Assembly: GCA_946122785.1 (NCBI GenBank)
Contig: CAMGYJ010000008.1
Location: 12,301,475 to 12,365,474, forward strand
Direction of reading: 5' to 3'
DNA from: Linum tenue
Taxonomy: Eukaryota > Streptophyta > Magnoliopsida > Malpighiales > Linaceae
DNA length: 64,000 nt
Under the pieces are notes generated by a model. The model ran no database searches and was not told the origin of the DNA. It was given only the letters and a program-made list of their open reading frames with translations. The translations under genes and the position numbers were made by a program. Positions 10,366 to 23,348 of the stretch are shown here, piece by piece (the stretch's first letter is position 1; each line of letters begins with the position of its first letter).

Positions 10366-13322
10366 TCTACAAACCCCTTAATCCATTATTATAACACAGC
10401 AACAAAGCATCACAGTAACAAATTTTTGGAATGTTTGCTTGCACGAATACATTAATGAGGATAATAATAAGAAATTTTGGCCAACCGACCAGAACAACTA
10501 ATCCCTCCGAAAAACAATTAGCTCTCTTGTTCTTTCATGCTGATAATTTCATAAACAAGAATAATTACTAGAGCAACTCGAGGAGCTACCCTAGCTTCCT
10601 TCATTTCCCCTCTCTTGTTCATGAACCTCGAACATAGCTATAAGCTATGCCTATACCTCTTTGTTTATTCTCTTTTTTTGGGATTTACCTTCTTGATGTG
10701 CTCGATTGACAGTAGGGAAATCATAAACTTCATAGATTATTCGAGATGAAGTTGATGGCAACCTTGCATGGTGAAAGTTGAGGCTAGGAAGAGATTGATT
10801 AGTCAGCCTAGCCTAGGGCCATGATTTCTCTAGGAAAGAAAAGTGTCAATTACGTAAACAGTCATCGACCTTCTAGTATTAACAAACCAGACATTCAACT
10901 ATACTTTCCTCTCTCTCTCTATATATATATGGTATATATTTTGTCGAAGTTTGGAATTTCATAGTTAACGGTAAGCCCTCACATATTATGTGCCCAATTT
11001 GTCAATATCTTTGTGTTAGACCACTCAAATTAATCATATAAAAGGTCTTTGCTTAACCATGTAGTAAGTTATCGAGCAGGAAAGGGGAGAGGAATTAGAG
11101 TAGTTTGCGATAATATCAAGTAGGATTGGGTAAGAATCTAGAGCCAATACGACTTAAATTTGATCGTCCATGCCAAATAATCAGGGTTTGTATTCATTCA
11201 TTTCTATAAGTAATTTGGTTAAGTTAGCTCGCTAGCCTAGATGATTACAGAAGAAAATTAAATGAGAAAGACAAAGTAATTGTTACGTGGGTTATTCGAA
11301 TTTTAGGGACAACTTTGTTAAGAGTTAAAGTTGAATGGCCTATTTATTAATGACTCCAAAGTTAAATGGTCGTTTGTGACTTTGTGTAACTGACCCCATA
11401 AATTTTAGAAGCTAGACAAAGCATTGCCATGATGAATCCGAATCATCCTCGCATTTACGTTGTTTCTTGTCCCCAACAAGAGTCTTGCCTTCCAATGATG
11501 GTTCCTATACGAAATTCTTGACCAACGTAATTATTATTTATTTGCCATTGAGATGTATTTGGTAAAAAAGTGATCAAGTTTCGACTTAGATACTAAGATC
11601 GTGGTTAAAATTTTGTTGGAAAATGTTGTGTTGGTTAATTAAGACGTAAGAAACAACAAGATCTTGTTTGGGTTTACTTAAAATAGTACATCCCAATAAG
11701 TGGCAGACCAGGAATTTTATCTAGAGATATTCTCTTTCGAAAATTTAATTAAAATAAGAATAAAAATTTATAAATATAATTTCTTGGAATAGAAAATATC
11801 TAAACACTACAAATTACAACAAAATATCACAATGTGTTTTCATAGTTTGGAAGACGACGACACAACAGTCGATGTAGTCGAGTTTCACCATAAGGACGGA
11901 GTCAACGGAGTTTGCAGAAGAGGAATGTGGTGGCACTAAAGAGTTGGAGCATAAAGGACATGAGAAGTAGAAGTCGGCGAACAGAGGTTGACTGCTGATG
12001 GTTGGATTGGAGGGGGCATCACGAACGACTGAAAAAGAATGTGAGAAGGGGAATAGACACTCGAAATGTTTTGTTGCAATATAATTTTAAATCATAGAAA
12101 CTACCACCAATTTTTTCTTTTCACCTAACCAAAACTATTACATGCGGTCGATAATTCCCCTGACCCCAATTTTAGAGGTGTATGCTTTTGGTACGCCCTT
12201 GATCCCAATACAATTTTATGATTTTGATGAAAAAATCGGTATAAACTATATAGTCTACAATGCCGTTTGCACATGTAAAATATACCTACTCTGTCTTTGA
12301 AGATGATTATAACAACAATGCTAATCCTATTTCTTACGGTGGAGACCTTTGAACTAGATAAATAAGAATCAAACATAATCAAATCAAACTGATTCAACGA
12401 AAAATAATTTAATCAAATCAAATGTATTTTATGATAGTTTTGATTCTTATCTTCCCTTCATGTTTCATCTAACTCTATACTAATTCACCCCATTCTAAAT
12501 CGAATTGGCACCACCATGCACCAATCACTCCAACCATTTCCCATACGAACATTCCTTCCTAGTTCCAAAATACCCATAAACCAAACTTCCACCCCTAGGC
12601 CCTAACTCCAACGATTTCCCATATGAACATTCCTTGGAGTTCCAAAGGTTCACAGAAAACAAAACTATGCAAAAAGGCCTTTTTGAGCATTGGCACGTGA
12701 CCACTCGTGATGGGCATTGGACTCTGCATTTTTTGCTATCACCACAAAAGATCTATTTTTCTCAATTTGATTCCATCTAGAGATCAATGCCCCCTGTTGC
12801 TTTGATATGGCCAAGAGAATGAGTCACAGGCACGAGTGTCCCTCACGTGCACTTTACAGATGTTATAAACAAATACATCCATACCAATATTGCATGATCA
12901 TATTCATATACTATGAGAAAAACAAAAACTTTATTCGATCATCAACTTAGAGAGGCATGATTCCATTTGGTCAAGAATAAGTCGTAATCAAAAATATTGG
13001 AACGAAAAACGATATCAGATAAAAAGCACATCTAATCTTGAGTTTTTTTATTTGCTTTATGAAGACACTCAGAGATCGAAACCAAAAACTAGAGAATGAA
13101 AAATCGAATTATATATGATCTGATTTAATTCAATCTGGTATGGGTTGAACATCGCTCACCCTTAAATATCATGTTTATTTCTATAGATCATGAACATGGA
13201 GGCATGGAATGCAAGAGACAGACAACAACAACAATGGCGTGATAGGCCAAACCCCCAAAACGGGACACAACAGTCAGGTAGTAATGTACAATACTCATGA
13301 ATGTGCTCTGGTTAATCTCCAG
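10366..13322. other. Long AT-rich intergenic region
   Basis: No gene is supported. It contains an imperfect duplication with a period of about 78 bp (12531-12570 and 12609-12648, 'tttcccatayga' and 'ttccaaa'), and a short CT/AT simple repeat at 10911-10930. The last 100 bp would be the 3' UTR of the RPE gene. Confidence 0.5.
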
Positions 13323-15242
13323 TTACCAGGCAGCTTTCACTCCCTCCACTCGATTTCTCATGAGGGATATTACTTGGGCTGGCTCAGGAGCGCCAAACAC
13401 CGAGCTCCCTGCCACAATGCAGTTTGCTCCGGCTGATGCTGCTGCATCGATAGTTGATGGACCTAACCCGCCATCCACCTGCAAGGACAAAGTTGATTAC
13501 ATTTGAGACTGAGTTAGGATCATATGGCAACAGGAAGCAGAGGAATGATGCAATCGGGCCAAGAAAGAGAGAGTGACTGGCCTCTATATCAAGGGATGGA
13601 TACTTCTGTCTCAGCTTCCGCACCTAAAACCACAGTGCAAAAAATATTGTCTCCACATCAAGGGAGGAGATAAGAGATAAGATATTACAGTGAGGATTTA
13701 TGGACTTAAGTTCACCTTATCCATCATTTCAGGCATGAATTTCTGTCCTCCAAAACCAGGTTCCACAGTCATCACAAGGACTAAATCAACGTGATTTTCA
13801 CCTTCAACCTGCAGGTTTAAATAGGAAAGAATCATAATGCATTTGTAACTCGTGTTGGTTTCTTGGAAATACATCCTAGTAAAGAAGAAATGCTTACCAG
13901 AGGATAAACCTCTTCGATGGGAGTTCCAGGTTTCAGCGACACACCAGGCTTCATGCCCTTAGCTTTTATTTTCTGAATCAGTTCATTCCAATTTTCTGCA
14001 AGAAGAAGTTATATTACTGACTACCATACAATTGAGACGGCGAAAGAGAGAAGAGGGAAAGAATCGTACGATGGAGAACAATCACCAACCTCTGGCAGCT
14101 TCAATGTGAAATGTAAATCCTGAAGCACCTGCTTTACCGAAAGGCTCAACATAATCAAGAGGGTTTGTGACCATCAGGTGGCAGTCTAGGTATGCCCTGA
14201 AAGAGAACAAAAATGAAGAAGAGGATTAAGATTGTTAGCTGTTATGCGTTGTTAAGAGATTGGGAAAGCCATCATAAGGGGATAAAAGATGTTACTTGGT
14301 GTGCTTCCTCAAGCTCTCAATCACCGGAGCACCAATGGTTAGATTTGGAACGAAGTGGCTACAAGAAGATGAAAAATTTAGCACCTAGCCACTCGAAATC
14401 AGCATCAACTACCAAGAGACAGGATTCATCAGAAATTCAAATGTTTAATCAGCATAGAGAAGTAACATGAAATGAGATTCTAAATCAAGCAAGTTCGTTA
14501 CTTCCATCCCTAATACAAGCTTATGGTATGAACTGTCTAGATGAGTTAAAATTCCGCCCTTCCTCCTTACCTCATCCCTTGTCTATGCAAGTAATTATAT
14601 AGGGAACAACAGGCACTAGCTAGGATAAGACTCATAATACGATCTCAACTACTCGAGTTATCAGGACAATTCATACCCAAGAATAGACCAAGTTTGATTG
14701 GGATGCAGACAAACATAAATTCCAATTTCGTGGCACAACACTGTTTCATCCGCTTGAACCCTAGCACGGACAGTCAAAGCAAAACATCGAATAACTGAAC
14801 GAATTCTCCATTTCCATTCCAAGCAAGGATCTTTTTATCTTAAGGAGAAGCTCCAAGTAGAACAAAAACAAACCCAGATAAATGGACAGACAGATTGATA
14901 CGGGGTGATCAACAAATTCGACATAAGAGCTTGGATGAACAGCATGGGGTAAAAAGTAGGTGAAAAGAAATTGAACCAGAAAAATGGTCATTTCCCAGAC
15001 CAAGTAACTTTCCAACGTACCCATCCTGCAGAAGAGACGATGGAAACTCAATTATTTCGCGATACATAGCCGATCGTAATAGGAGAAGACGGAGACATTG
15101 AAGGAAGTAAGAAGAAGGAAGGATGTACCATGATGTCCATGTGAAGCCAATCGGCGCCGCAATCGAGCATCCGCTGAGCCTCTGTCGCTAGATTTGAGAA
15201 GTCCGAGGACAGCATCGACGGAGCAATCTTCGCCGCCGCCAT
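13323..15242 (-). CDS. RPE: Ribulose-phosphate 3-epimerase, cytosolic form
   Basis: Interconverts ribulose 5-phosphate and xylulose 5-phosphate in the pentose phosphate pathway. Eight exons (minus strand): 15129-15242, 15021-15025, 14296-14358, 14090-14196, 13898-13995, 13716-13808, 13582-13623, 13323-13478. They sum to 678 nt, i.e. 225 residues, the usual length of the cytosolic enzyme; no transit peptide precedes MAAAKIAPS. Family signatures: metal-ligand residues H34, D36 (WLHMDIMDG), H67 (CHLMV) and D176 (EVDGG), and the GFGGQKF phosphate-binding region (exon 6). Two oddities: exon 2 is only 5 nt (GATGG), and the intron after exon 7 has a GC donor (GAG|GCCAGT). Both are required to keep the conserved frame. 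All other introns are GT-AG with matching phase. Confidence 0.93.
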
Positions 15243-16189
15243 CTAAAAATTGTTTCTCCTTTTTCTTTCTTTCCCGCCGGCGCCCGTTGAAGATGCCGCG
15301 GAGTGCGAAAGTGAAGGGAAAGCGGAGACGGCAAGCGGAAGAAAGGGCAGTAGGACTTAGGACTAGTCCGTTGACTTGTAAGACAGAGACTTTGTGGAAG
15401 GACAAAAACGGCGTCATGTTCTATCCTTCTTTTTGTAAAAAAAAAAAAAATTCTTCTTCTTTCTTTTCCCTCTCTCTTAGGAGGGAAATCTGTGTGAAAC
15501 TATGATTTCATTTGATTTTAAGGCATGATTTGCGTGATAAATTTGCTGTTAATTATTTTTTGTTGATCGGATGATAAATCTTCAGTTTGTTTATCCGAAG
15601 AATTGGATAATACTTTTTGTAGGAGTATAGTAATTTTTTAAACTAAAATAATGGAAGTTTTAATTGAACGACTTTTAATTATTTGATAATTTTCAGTTAT
15701 TGTGACGAAATAAGTCAAAGTAGCAAGTGTCGTATTTTTTATACATCGTCCAGTCGTGAGCAGCATCAAGAACACAGTCTTGAGTTTGGATTGGTTTTTG
15801 ACTCCCTCCAATCGAGTATGCAACCTATTGGCCGGGGCACTGGACCTTCACTTTACAGAAAACAAGTCATGGATGATGGACCGAACAGACAAGATGCTAG
15901 TTGAGTTAAAAGTCCAGCCATCATAATCCACCACCTTAAACTTAATTAGCTCGTAAAGATCTGTTATTTAATTAAAGACAAAAGGTATTTTCCTTATTTG
16001 TGATTTATATACATCTTCTACTTAGCGTCTATTTTAGGTTACTGATTCGTCAAGAGAAAATGAAAGAAATATATTTTCACACCGTCGAAATATAATTTAT
16101 TTTTTAGTAATTTTTTAAATATCATATTATTTCAATTAAAATATTGTTTATTATATACTGAATTTTTCACTATATACTATCATACCTCA
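15243..16189. other. Divergent promoter region between RPE and the NFRKB-like gene
   Basis: It holds the RPE 5' UTR and promoter (minus strand) next to 15243, then AT-rich sequence leading to the NFRKB-like promoter. A plus-strand reading frame starting at 15293 is Lys/Arg-rich then low-complexity; it is not considered a gene. Confidence 0.5.
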
Positions 16190-16198
16190 TATAAATAG
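16190..16198 (+). promoter_or_regulatory. TATA box (TATAAATAG) of the NFRKB-like gene
   Basis: A consensus box about 30 nt upstream of the expected transcription start near 16220. The first exon (about 16220-16777) is non-coding and has no ATG until its last three bases. Confidence 0.55.
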
Positions 16199-16219
16199 TT
16201 ATTGGAACTCAATAAAAAA

Positions 16220-17764
16220 AAAAGCTATTGGACCTAAACTACTGGGCCGCTGAAGCCCTGAATATTCGAGTTATTGCAACTCGCAACTCAAAACTCAAAA
16301 CCTAGACGACGAAGTCCCCTGCGTCCTTCAGCAAAACTGCAAAAGCTTCCCTTCTCAATCCCGTCTTCAAGCCTATCTACTCTTATCCAAAGGGCCAAAA
16401 CTCCCACGCCACGCCGAACTCCATCGATTCCCAGGCAACGCAGCTTGTGTTTAGCCCTCCGACCTTGTTCCAGCTTCCTCCACCAATCCCAGAAACTCTG
16501 ACCTTGTTCCAGCTTCCTTCATCAATCCCACCAACGATTTCATCTCTTTAACCAATCGACAGTCACCTTCGCCGACACATCCTCTTCGTTCTGTATTCGT
16601 GAAATAGATTCGCCAATTTCCCTACAAAATCCGCGCCCCAACAAGTAATAATTCACGAATTTTATACGAAATCCTTTAGATTCGCGTTTTCGCGCTCTAA
16701 AGCGGGAGCGCGAGCCCTGCCCCACGAATTGTGTGCATCATTCCTTGTCTCCTATCCTGCCTTCCTTTGCAAAGATGGTGAGTTCTTATCTCTGACGTGG
16801 TCATTCGTTTCTTATTTTCATGGGTTATTTCTCTGCATTCTTTATATAGTGCTGGTTTTGCGTCCCAATCGTTCTTCGCCTTCGGTTGCTTTGTTTTAAT
16901 TCGTTTGGTTTGCATGCTGTTTGATGCGATTTGTCACTCATTCCATGTGGCTCCGCACGAGTCCTTGAATAGTTTGTGTTCTCTCCCTTTCCGTTCGAAT
17001 TAGCTATTTAGACTCGATAAGTTGCGAAGTCCTCTTATCTTATGGCGAATTTGTGTGAAGGAAGAGGGTTGGAGGGAGAGTGGAGAAGACAGGTTCAGCT
17101 TTGTTGCCATGGAAGTAGCAGATATCTGCTGCTGCCGGCTTCGCCATTGCCCTTTCCATTTCCAGTTTCGATTGATGGCTTCCGATTGGATTTTTTTATC
17201 AAGTTGGCCTCCAATGTAGTTAGTTACAATTAGATCATGGAACCTTATTAAAACTTGAAACATGGTCCTTATGGCCTTGTTATCTTCTTTCTTTTAATGT
17301 AGGCCAGGTAAATGATGAGCTTGTAATTTTTTGTTTATAATAAGGTGATGAATTCTCCACTAACTCCCTATGAGCACATCATGGTTTAGAGGTAGGAAGC
17401 TGATAAATTTATGAGAGTAAACAGTACTCTTCTTGCAATTGTAATCGAGGGTCTAGTTTGCAGATCGTAGTTTCAAAATTTATGCTGAACTTTCTCTTCT
17501 TTCGTAGATCCCCCATATAAGGACATAAAGATAAACTTGCAAAGGTGTACTTTTTTGGAAAGATTATTTTTTGGTGCTGTAGTTGTCATTTTATCTCGTT
17601 TCATTTGTCATTCGCCATATGCTGGTAGGTCATAGCTGAATAATGTAATATTACTATGTAGTGCTTGGATTAGTGATAATTGCACTGTATGTCTGATTTG
17701 ATTCTTCAGCTCTCAAATGGACCAAGCGGTTGATTTGGTAGCTTGTGGAGGTTATTGATGTCCT
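16220..17764 (+). promoter_or_regulatory. Spliced 5' leader with upstream ORFs
   Basis: Exon 1 ends ...AAGATG|GTGAGT at 16777; exon 2 begins at 17710 after TTCTTCAG. The spliced leader contains three uORFs. One of about 8 codons spans the splice junction. One of 13 codons lies at 17717-17758. One of 7 codons at 17758-17781 starts at the overlapping TGATG and runs past the main ATG in another frame. Such an arrangement would be expected to lower main-ORF translation. An imperfect duplication ('gaccttgttccagcttcct') lies at about 16461 and 16500. Confidence 0.55.
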
Positions 17765-20700
17765 ATGCCAATGGCAGCTGATCATTGGAGAAAACGTCTC
17801 AACGGTACAAATGTTGCTGGTTGCAGTTCCTGGGAGCAGCCCAGAGGGAAAAAGAAGAAATATGAACCTTTAAAAAATGATTTAAATACAAAATCTCATA
17901 TATCCCTTGAGTGGGACAACCACCAAAAGAGGGTTGTTGCCAAAAGGGAACAAATAGGCATACACCAGAGAGATTTGAGGTCAGTTTTGCTTTCTGCTAA
18001 ACCGGCAAGTCCAAATGGCATAGCCGACGTTGTTACTGTTCCTCGAGAAGTCTTTCAATTGGAGAATCTGATGGAAGTTCTCTCCCCCAAGGTATTGATA
18101 ATATAATTGAATTTTGTTGTTTGCTTTTCCTCAGATGTCTCTCTGTGTTATTTATCATACATTTCCTATTATGTGCAAATTCACTCAGGTGTGGCAGTCT
18201 TACTTGTCAGTGAAAGAGAGAAACTTTCTTGTGAAATTTCTACCTATGGGTGTGGATGCAGAAGAAATTGTGGATGATTTACTTTCTGGGAAGAACTTCC
18301 ATTTTGGAAATCCTTTTGTCGACTGGCAAGTATTGATTTGTTATCCAACCCTTTTGACAATGAGTTTCTGTCTTATTATAATGGTTTTTAAGCGCTTATC
18401 TCTTGGCTCTCATTTGAGAAAATATGGTAGAATTAAGGTTTCCATGCGGTAGAATGATCTCTGTCCTCTAGTTGATCGGCACTATTGTGTTTCTTAACAT
18501 CATTTTCTCGCCTCTTGCACTTAGTATTAGTATTTACTACTTCATTACTGGCTAGAGCCATCCATCTATTGACGTGGCAAAGAAAGATTATCTTCCTGCT
18601 TCAGTTTGGCAAAATTTCATTTGCATTGTGGTTATACTTCATTGCATCTTTACTTTCACCTGTCAATGTTATCTAGCAATCAATGATATTGCACCACTCC
18701 GCAATTGTGTTTGGATCTTTTACTGCTTGCCCTATTCAGACTACTGGAACTGCTTCTCATTAATACTTACGTTTATGATAATGATTGTGGCTTAAGTTAC
18801 TATATTTGTCTCATTGTCATGTTTGCAGGAGTAGTTCACTTTGTGCAGGTAATCTTCACCCTGATGTCATTCTCCGTCAGGAGCAGGCTCTTAAGACTGC
18901 TAAGAAAGAGCACTATTTAGAGATCCAGAATTACCATAATGAGTACGAATAAAATAGCCATAGAAATGTATTCTTTTTGTTGTTCATGTTGCTGCACACT
19001 ATTTCTCAGATGTGTACTTCAACCTTTTGATGTCTGTTTTGCTAGCATGATCAAATACTTGCAAACAATGAAAGCAACATGTGAGAGGAGCAGGGATCCA
19101 GAGAAAGAGATTTTTCAGAAGACATTGAGGTAATGTTCCCTGATTTTGTTTGTTTTTAGTTGCTGGCCTAGGTAGAGCTACCCTTTGCATTAGTTGTTTA
19201 CACTTATCTAACTGACGTGGTAGCATGCTTGTCTTGCCATGGCTGTGCGATGTTTCTTCGTGTTAAATGACATTTCAAATTTAGGGACTTCTACTAGTTT
19301 AGACACTTGCTGTTGCAGAATACTGCTGTATTCACTGTGCTAGATAATTAAACATGTGACTTCTACCCTCCTGTTTGGGAAGAGGTGCAAAAGGTGGGGG
19401 GGGGGGGGGGGGGGGGTGCAAATGGTGTTTCCAATGAATTTGCACTTGTTTGGTTAAATTCCAACAGTAGGAGGGGGGAGCAAGTTGGGGGTTTTTCTAC
19501 TGTTTTGGTGTGCCCTCCGATTTGAGGTGCAAGGGAGAGAGAAGGGAGAAGGAAAAAAAGAAAAATGGAGGTGGGGCCTGAGAGGAGGAAGTTGTGCGGC
19601 TGAGGGGAAGGAAAGAGATGAGAAATGGGAGAGAAGGTGGGGCCAAGTTGGGTGTGATGTAGATTTTTTATGTAGTTTTTTAATTGAAATTATTTTTATA
19701 AAAATTTGCACCCTCTTACTGTTTTTACCAAACAACAATTTGCACCTAAATTTGCACTTTCTTTCAATTTGTTCCCCCCTAGAACTTGCACCTCAATTTG
19801 TACCCCCTCGAATTTGCACCCCCCTCGTTGCCAAACAGAGCGCTAGTTTGTATGCCACACACTACTATTCATAACCTGTTCCTTTGGCAATACTAAGAAT
19901 GTGACTTGTTAGCATTACCTAATATTTAGGAATCCCTTGTCAATTGTCATGCACTTGTACTTCTTCTTTCTTGAATGTCTTATGTTTTTTGTCTGAGCAG
20001 TTTTTTTATAGGCTCAATAACTCGAATTTACTTGGTGTTAGTTATCCATGGATTGTTCAGCAAAATATATCAATTGCCTGAAAATTAAGAGCTACTTCCA
20101 GAGTTAAATTGTTATCTAGTTATTGATTATTTGGAGTAATTGGACTTTCAAATGGGTTGCGAAGGGATGCGGAGAGACCGGCGTCCTCACTTGGATATGA
20201 GCATAGAGTTTTAGAGAGTGAAGAAAAGGTGGCAACATCTGAATCTTGTTCCTTGCTGGCGGAAGAGAAAGGCTGTAGCAGTGACAATCAAAATTCCTCT
20301 GTGAAGGGAGCAAAGCATCGTGAAAGGTACTTATATATCACGTAGGAATGAGATGTATGTACTTGTAATTTGTTCATTGCTTTAGTATTTTGTATCTGGT
20401 TATCTTTAGTGCTCATTAGATGACTTGCTTTCTAATTCGAATATCTATATTCTTTCTATAACTCTCCAAAACCACCAATAGCTCTCCATTGCCATCCTTG
20501 GAATACTAGCTTCAGCTTCTTCTGCCGTTCCAGAATATTAATTATTAAATATGGAATGAAAGATTTTATTGCTCATTGATTTTGTTTCAGACCTTATGAG
20601 AAAGGCTCCTCGAAGGGGAATGACATAAAGCCATCAGCTGCTTTGCATGGTGCAAAATCGGGGAAGGTAGATAAGCTGCAGAAGCACAATATTCAACACA

Positions 20701-23348
20701 CTGATGGTGCTCAATATATGTCCTACCTAAAGGTTGACATCTTCTCTATGTCTTAAATGATGTTTATATATGTGATTTTGTGAATGTCCACTCCAGTTTT
20801 ATATTCATCAACTGAGTTCTTATGCTGTAATACTAAAGACACGTATAGCCAATATTGATACTTTTGGCAATTCACATTGACAATCTAGTGCTTACTCCTG
20901 TGAAATTCCAGATAAGCAAGAAGCAGCACCAACTAGTGAAGAGCATGAAGCAATCTGGCAAAAGCATTCAGTCTGAATCTCTTAGTCGTGTGTTGGGTAA
21001 CCTTGATATGCTGGATGTACAACCATTTGAAGAGTTTGTAAAAGAGGAAGAGAAGAAGTTGCGTGAGCATTGGTTAGTACCACCAACAGAACCCTTATAT
21101 TGTGGATAGGTCTGTAATGATTCTCATGTGTAAGAATAAGTTTTCTCTTATGTAGGCACCAATTGGCCGTCAAAGATTTTCCTGCAATGTATGTGAACTG
21201 GAGAGCGAGACAGTCTCAGAGACAAGAGATGATTAGGTCTTTAGGGCGAGATCTGAAACTACAATGTGAAGTAGAAGTGGAAAATGAAGAAGTTGAAGAA
21301 CAAGACCGAGAAGGAGAAGACTATGATGAAGAGGAACTAGAACAAGAACGGGAACAGGAAGAGGAATATGATGATGAGAATGAAGGTGCAAATGAAGATG
21401 ATGACAAAGAAGAAGAAGAAGAAGAAGAAGAAAGACATAAGCAACGCCAACCACAACCAAGTGTTTCTTCACCTTACTGGGTTAATGACTTAAATGGCCA
21501 TCTCGTGGAGGTTATCTACACATCGCTCTTACCTGTTTTCCAATTTTCACCTTGTGCTTGCAGATTGGAATCTCCATCTCTCGTCTCAATTATGTTATGT
21601 AATCAATTGTTTGTCTTTCGGTGGGCGCTTTTGTAGGACGAGGAGAAAGAGGACATCAATGAGCATAGTAGTGGAGAGGAAAGAGAAGAAGAATCAGATG
21701 TGGAGGTCTGCTCAGGGTTCTTTTTCTCATTTATTCACTACACTCATCTCCATCTATTAATTCTCTCTCGTACGAGCATACTTTCTCATTGTTTTACCTT
21801 GAACTTGGTTTGCAGATGGGTAACATGGATAAGGAGACAGACGATGATGAGGTCATGGTTAATGATCGAAATGATTGCGAGGCAATGCTTCTGGATCAGA
21901 ATGAGCAGAATGATGCTTTTCAGGATCATAGTGATGAAGAAGCAGGCAGCTTGGAGTCGAATCCAGAAGATGATGAAGCAATACTTCTGGATCATACTAA
22001 GCAGAATGGTGTGTTCCCGGATCAAAGTGATGAAGAAGTAAGAAGTCTGGGGTCCAATCCAGAAGATGTTGAAGAAGCAAGAAGTTCTGGCTCGCTCCAG
22101 TATCAGCCACCACCACCGCATATCTCTTCATTGAGTGCACATGGTGTTGATACAGTAGATGATGTTTCAGAAACTCATGATGGTGGAGTCTCCAAAGTAA
22201 ATAATAACTCTGTGGCAGAGGACATAATTGGTCATGGAGTTCCTATATCCTCTGGTGAGGATGTTTGGTCGGCTGTCAGCATGCCGGTGCAGTCTTATTA
22301 TGACTCCACTTCAAACTACACCCATGATCAGGATTTCGTATCTACATCCTCCTTGATACACCCACATCAAGATGGTGAAGAGCAGCACACCCAGTTGATC
22401 GATTTGGGATCTCATGTCCATGAAGATACCAGGGGAGATTTGTCCCGAAGACAGTCTGATGGAGTCCCATTCGGTACTCGCCCGGAACCTGACAGAAGCG
22501 GTCTACTTCAGTCGCTGTTCAAGGGGCAGGAGACAACATTACCCTTCATTAGGGAGGAACAAAAGCTGGAAGCTTTGGATTTCCAGCCTCAGAGTGATGT
22601 CTTAGTGGAAGGTGGGCAGTTTAAAAATGTACACATTCATGGACATCTTCAGCCTTCTATCCTGCTCGGGCAGGGTCAAAAGAGACAACACACGGAGGAT
22701 TACATAAGACACAACTTGTCTCAAGATGTTTACTCACCAGTTAGCAATGGTGGGTACATAATCCCAAGGCAGACACATGTCAATCTTCAAGACTGGAACC
22801 CGAGCCTTGCTGTTACCCGCCCGCCATCCCGGTTCCCACCACCAAGTCTTAATGGAGATTTGTTATTGGGTCAGAACTGGTTTCATCATGGCGAGCAGCA
22901 TCAACTCCGTGGTGGAGGTTGGAATGGTTATGATGGTAGTAGTGGTAGTGCCACTAGTAATGTTCCGAGCCAGAGCATTGGGGGAACTACAGTGGATCAG
23001 ACTCTGTATAGTGTTCTACCGCACTGCAATCAGTTACCGCCAAGTTATCCTCTTGATTCAATGCCGGTTTCCAGTGGGCAACTGATGACACCAAGGAACT
23101 ACGGTATCGTTGGGGGTGGATTTGGTGGTCTTCCTCGGCTTGGTGGCAATATCACATTGCCGCAGGTGGGTGGCGTTGTGCATGAACATGACTACTTCTC
23201 CTCTGGGCGTGGCAGCGACCCAGTTGGGTCCTCCATGGTGATGCCAGATGAAGCTACAGGGTGGATGAATCTGGGGCATAATCGTATTAGTAATGATAGT
23301 GGTAATGGTAGTAATTTTGGGTTTCTTGATCCTATGGGGAGGCCCTAA
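17765..23348 (+). CDS. NFRKB-like DEUBAD-domain protein (INO80 chromatin-remodelling complex component homologue)
   Basis: Ten coding exons: 17765-18091, 18189-18325, 18829-18942, 19046-19129, about 20165-20326, 20591-20732, 20912-21072, 21156-21510, 21637-21705, 21816-23348. About 1027 residues. The N-terminus (MAADHWRKRLNG, conserved start at 17771) and the DEUBAD region (about residues 95-220) match plant proteins related to nuclear factor related to kappaB-binding protein. In animals this is an INO80 subunit that docks the deubiquitinase UCH37; a plant chromatin role is inferred. An acidic Glu/Asp tract (exons 8-9) and a long, Ser/Gly/Asn-rich, probably disordered C-terminus follow. The intron after 18325 uses a GC donor (CTG|GCAAGT). 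The acceptor of exon 5 is uncertain: 20165 keeps frame but has a weak tract. Intron 4 carries a transposon-like insert. Confidence 0.87.
19367..19848. repeat. hAT-like non-autonomous element in an NFRKB-like intron, with long poly-G
   Basis: The left end 'cctgtttgggaagaggtgcaaa' and right end 'tttgcacccccctcgttgccaaacag' are imperfect inverted repeats (CTGTTTGG...GGTGCAAA). 'ttgcac' motifs repeat inside. A G run of about 19 nt at 19398-19416 interrupts the left arm. It is located in the 1-kb intron between coding exons 4 and 5. No clear 8-bp target duplication. Confidence 0.5.

Noticed and set aside
13209..13506. Plus-strand frames opposite the last RPE exon
   Set aside because: Shadows of a well-supported exon on the other strand.
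15194..15505. Basic plus-strand reading frame upstream of RPE
   Set aside because: It begins antisense to RPE exon 1 and ends in homopolymer translation; no promoter or family match.
16274..16915. Short frames in the NFRKB-like first exon and intron
   Set aside because: The region fits a non-coding leader and intron; frames differ and have no conserved composition.
21233..22121. Antisense Leu/His-rich frames over NFRKB-like exons
   Set aside because: Complement of Glu/Asp-rich coding repeats.
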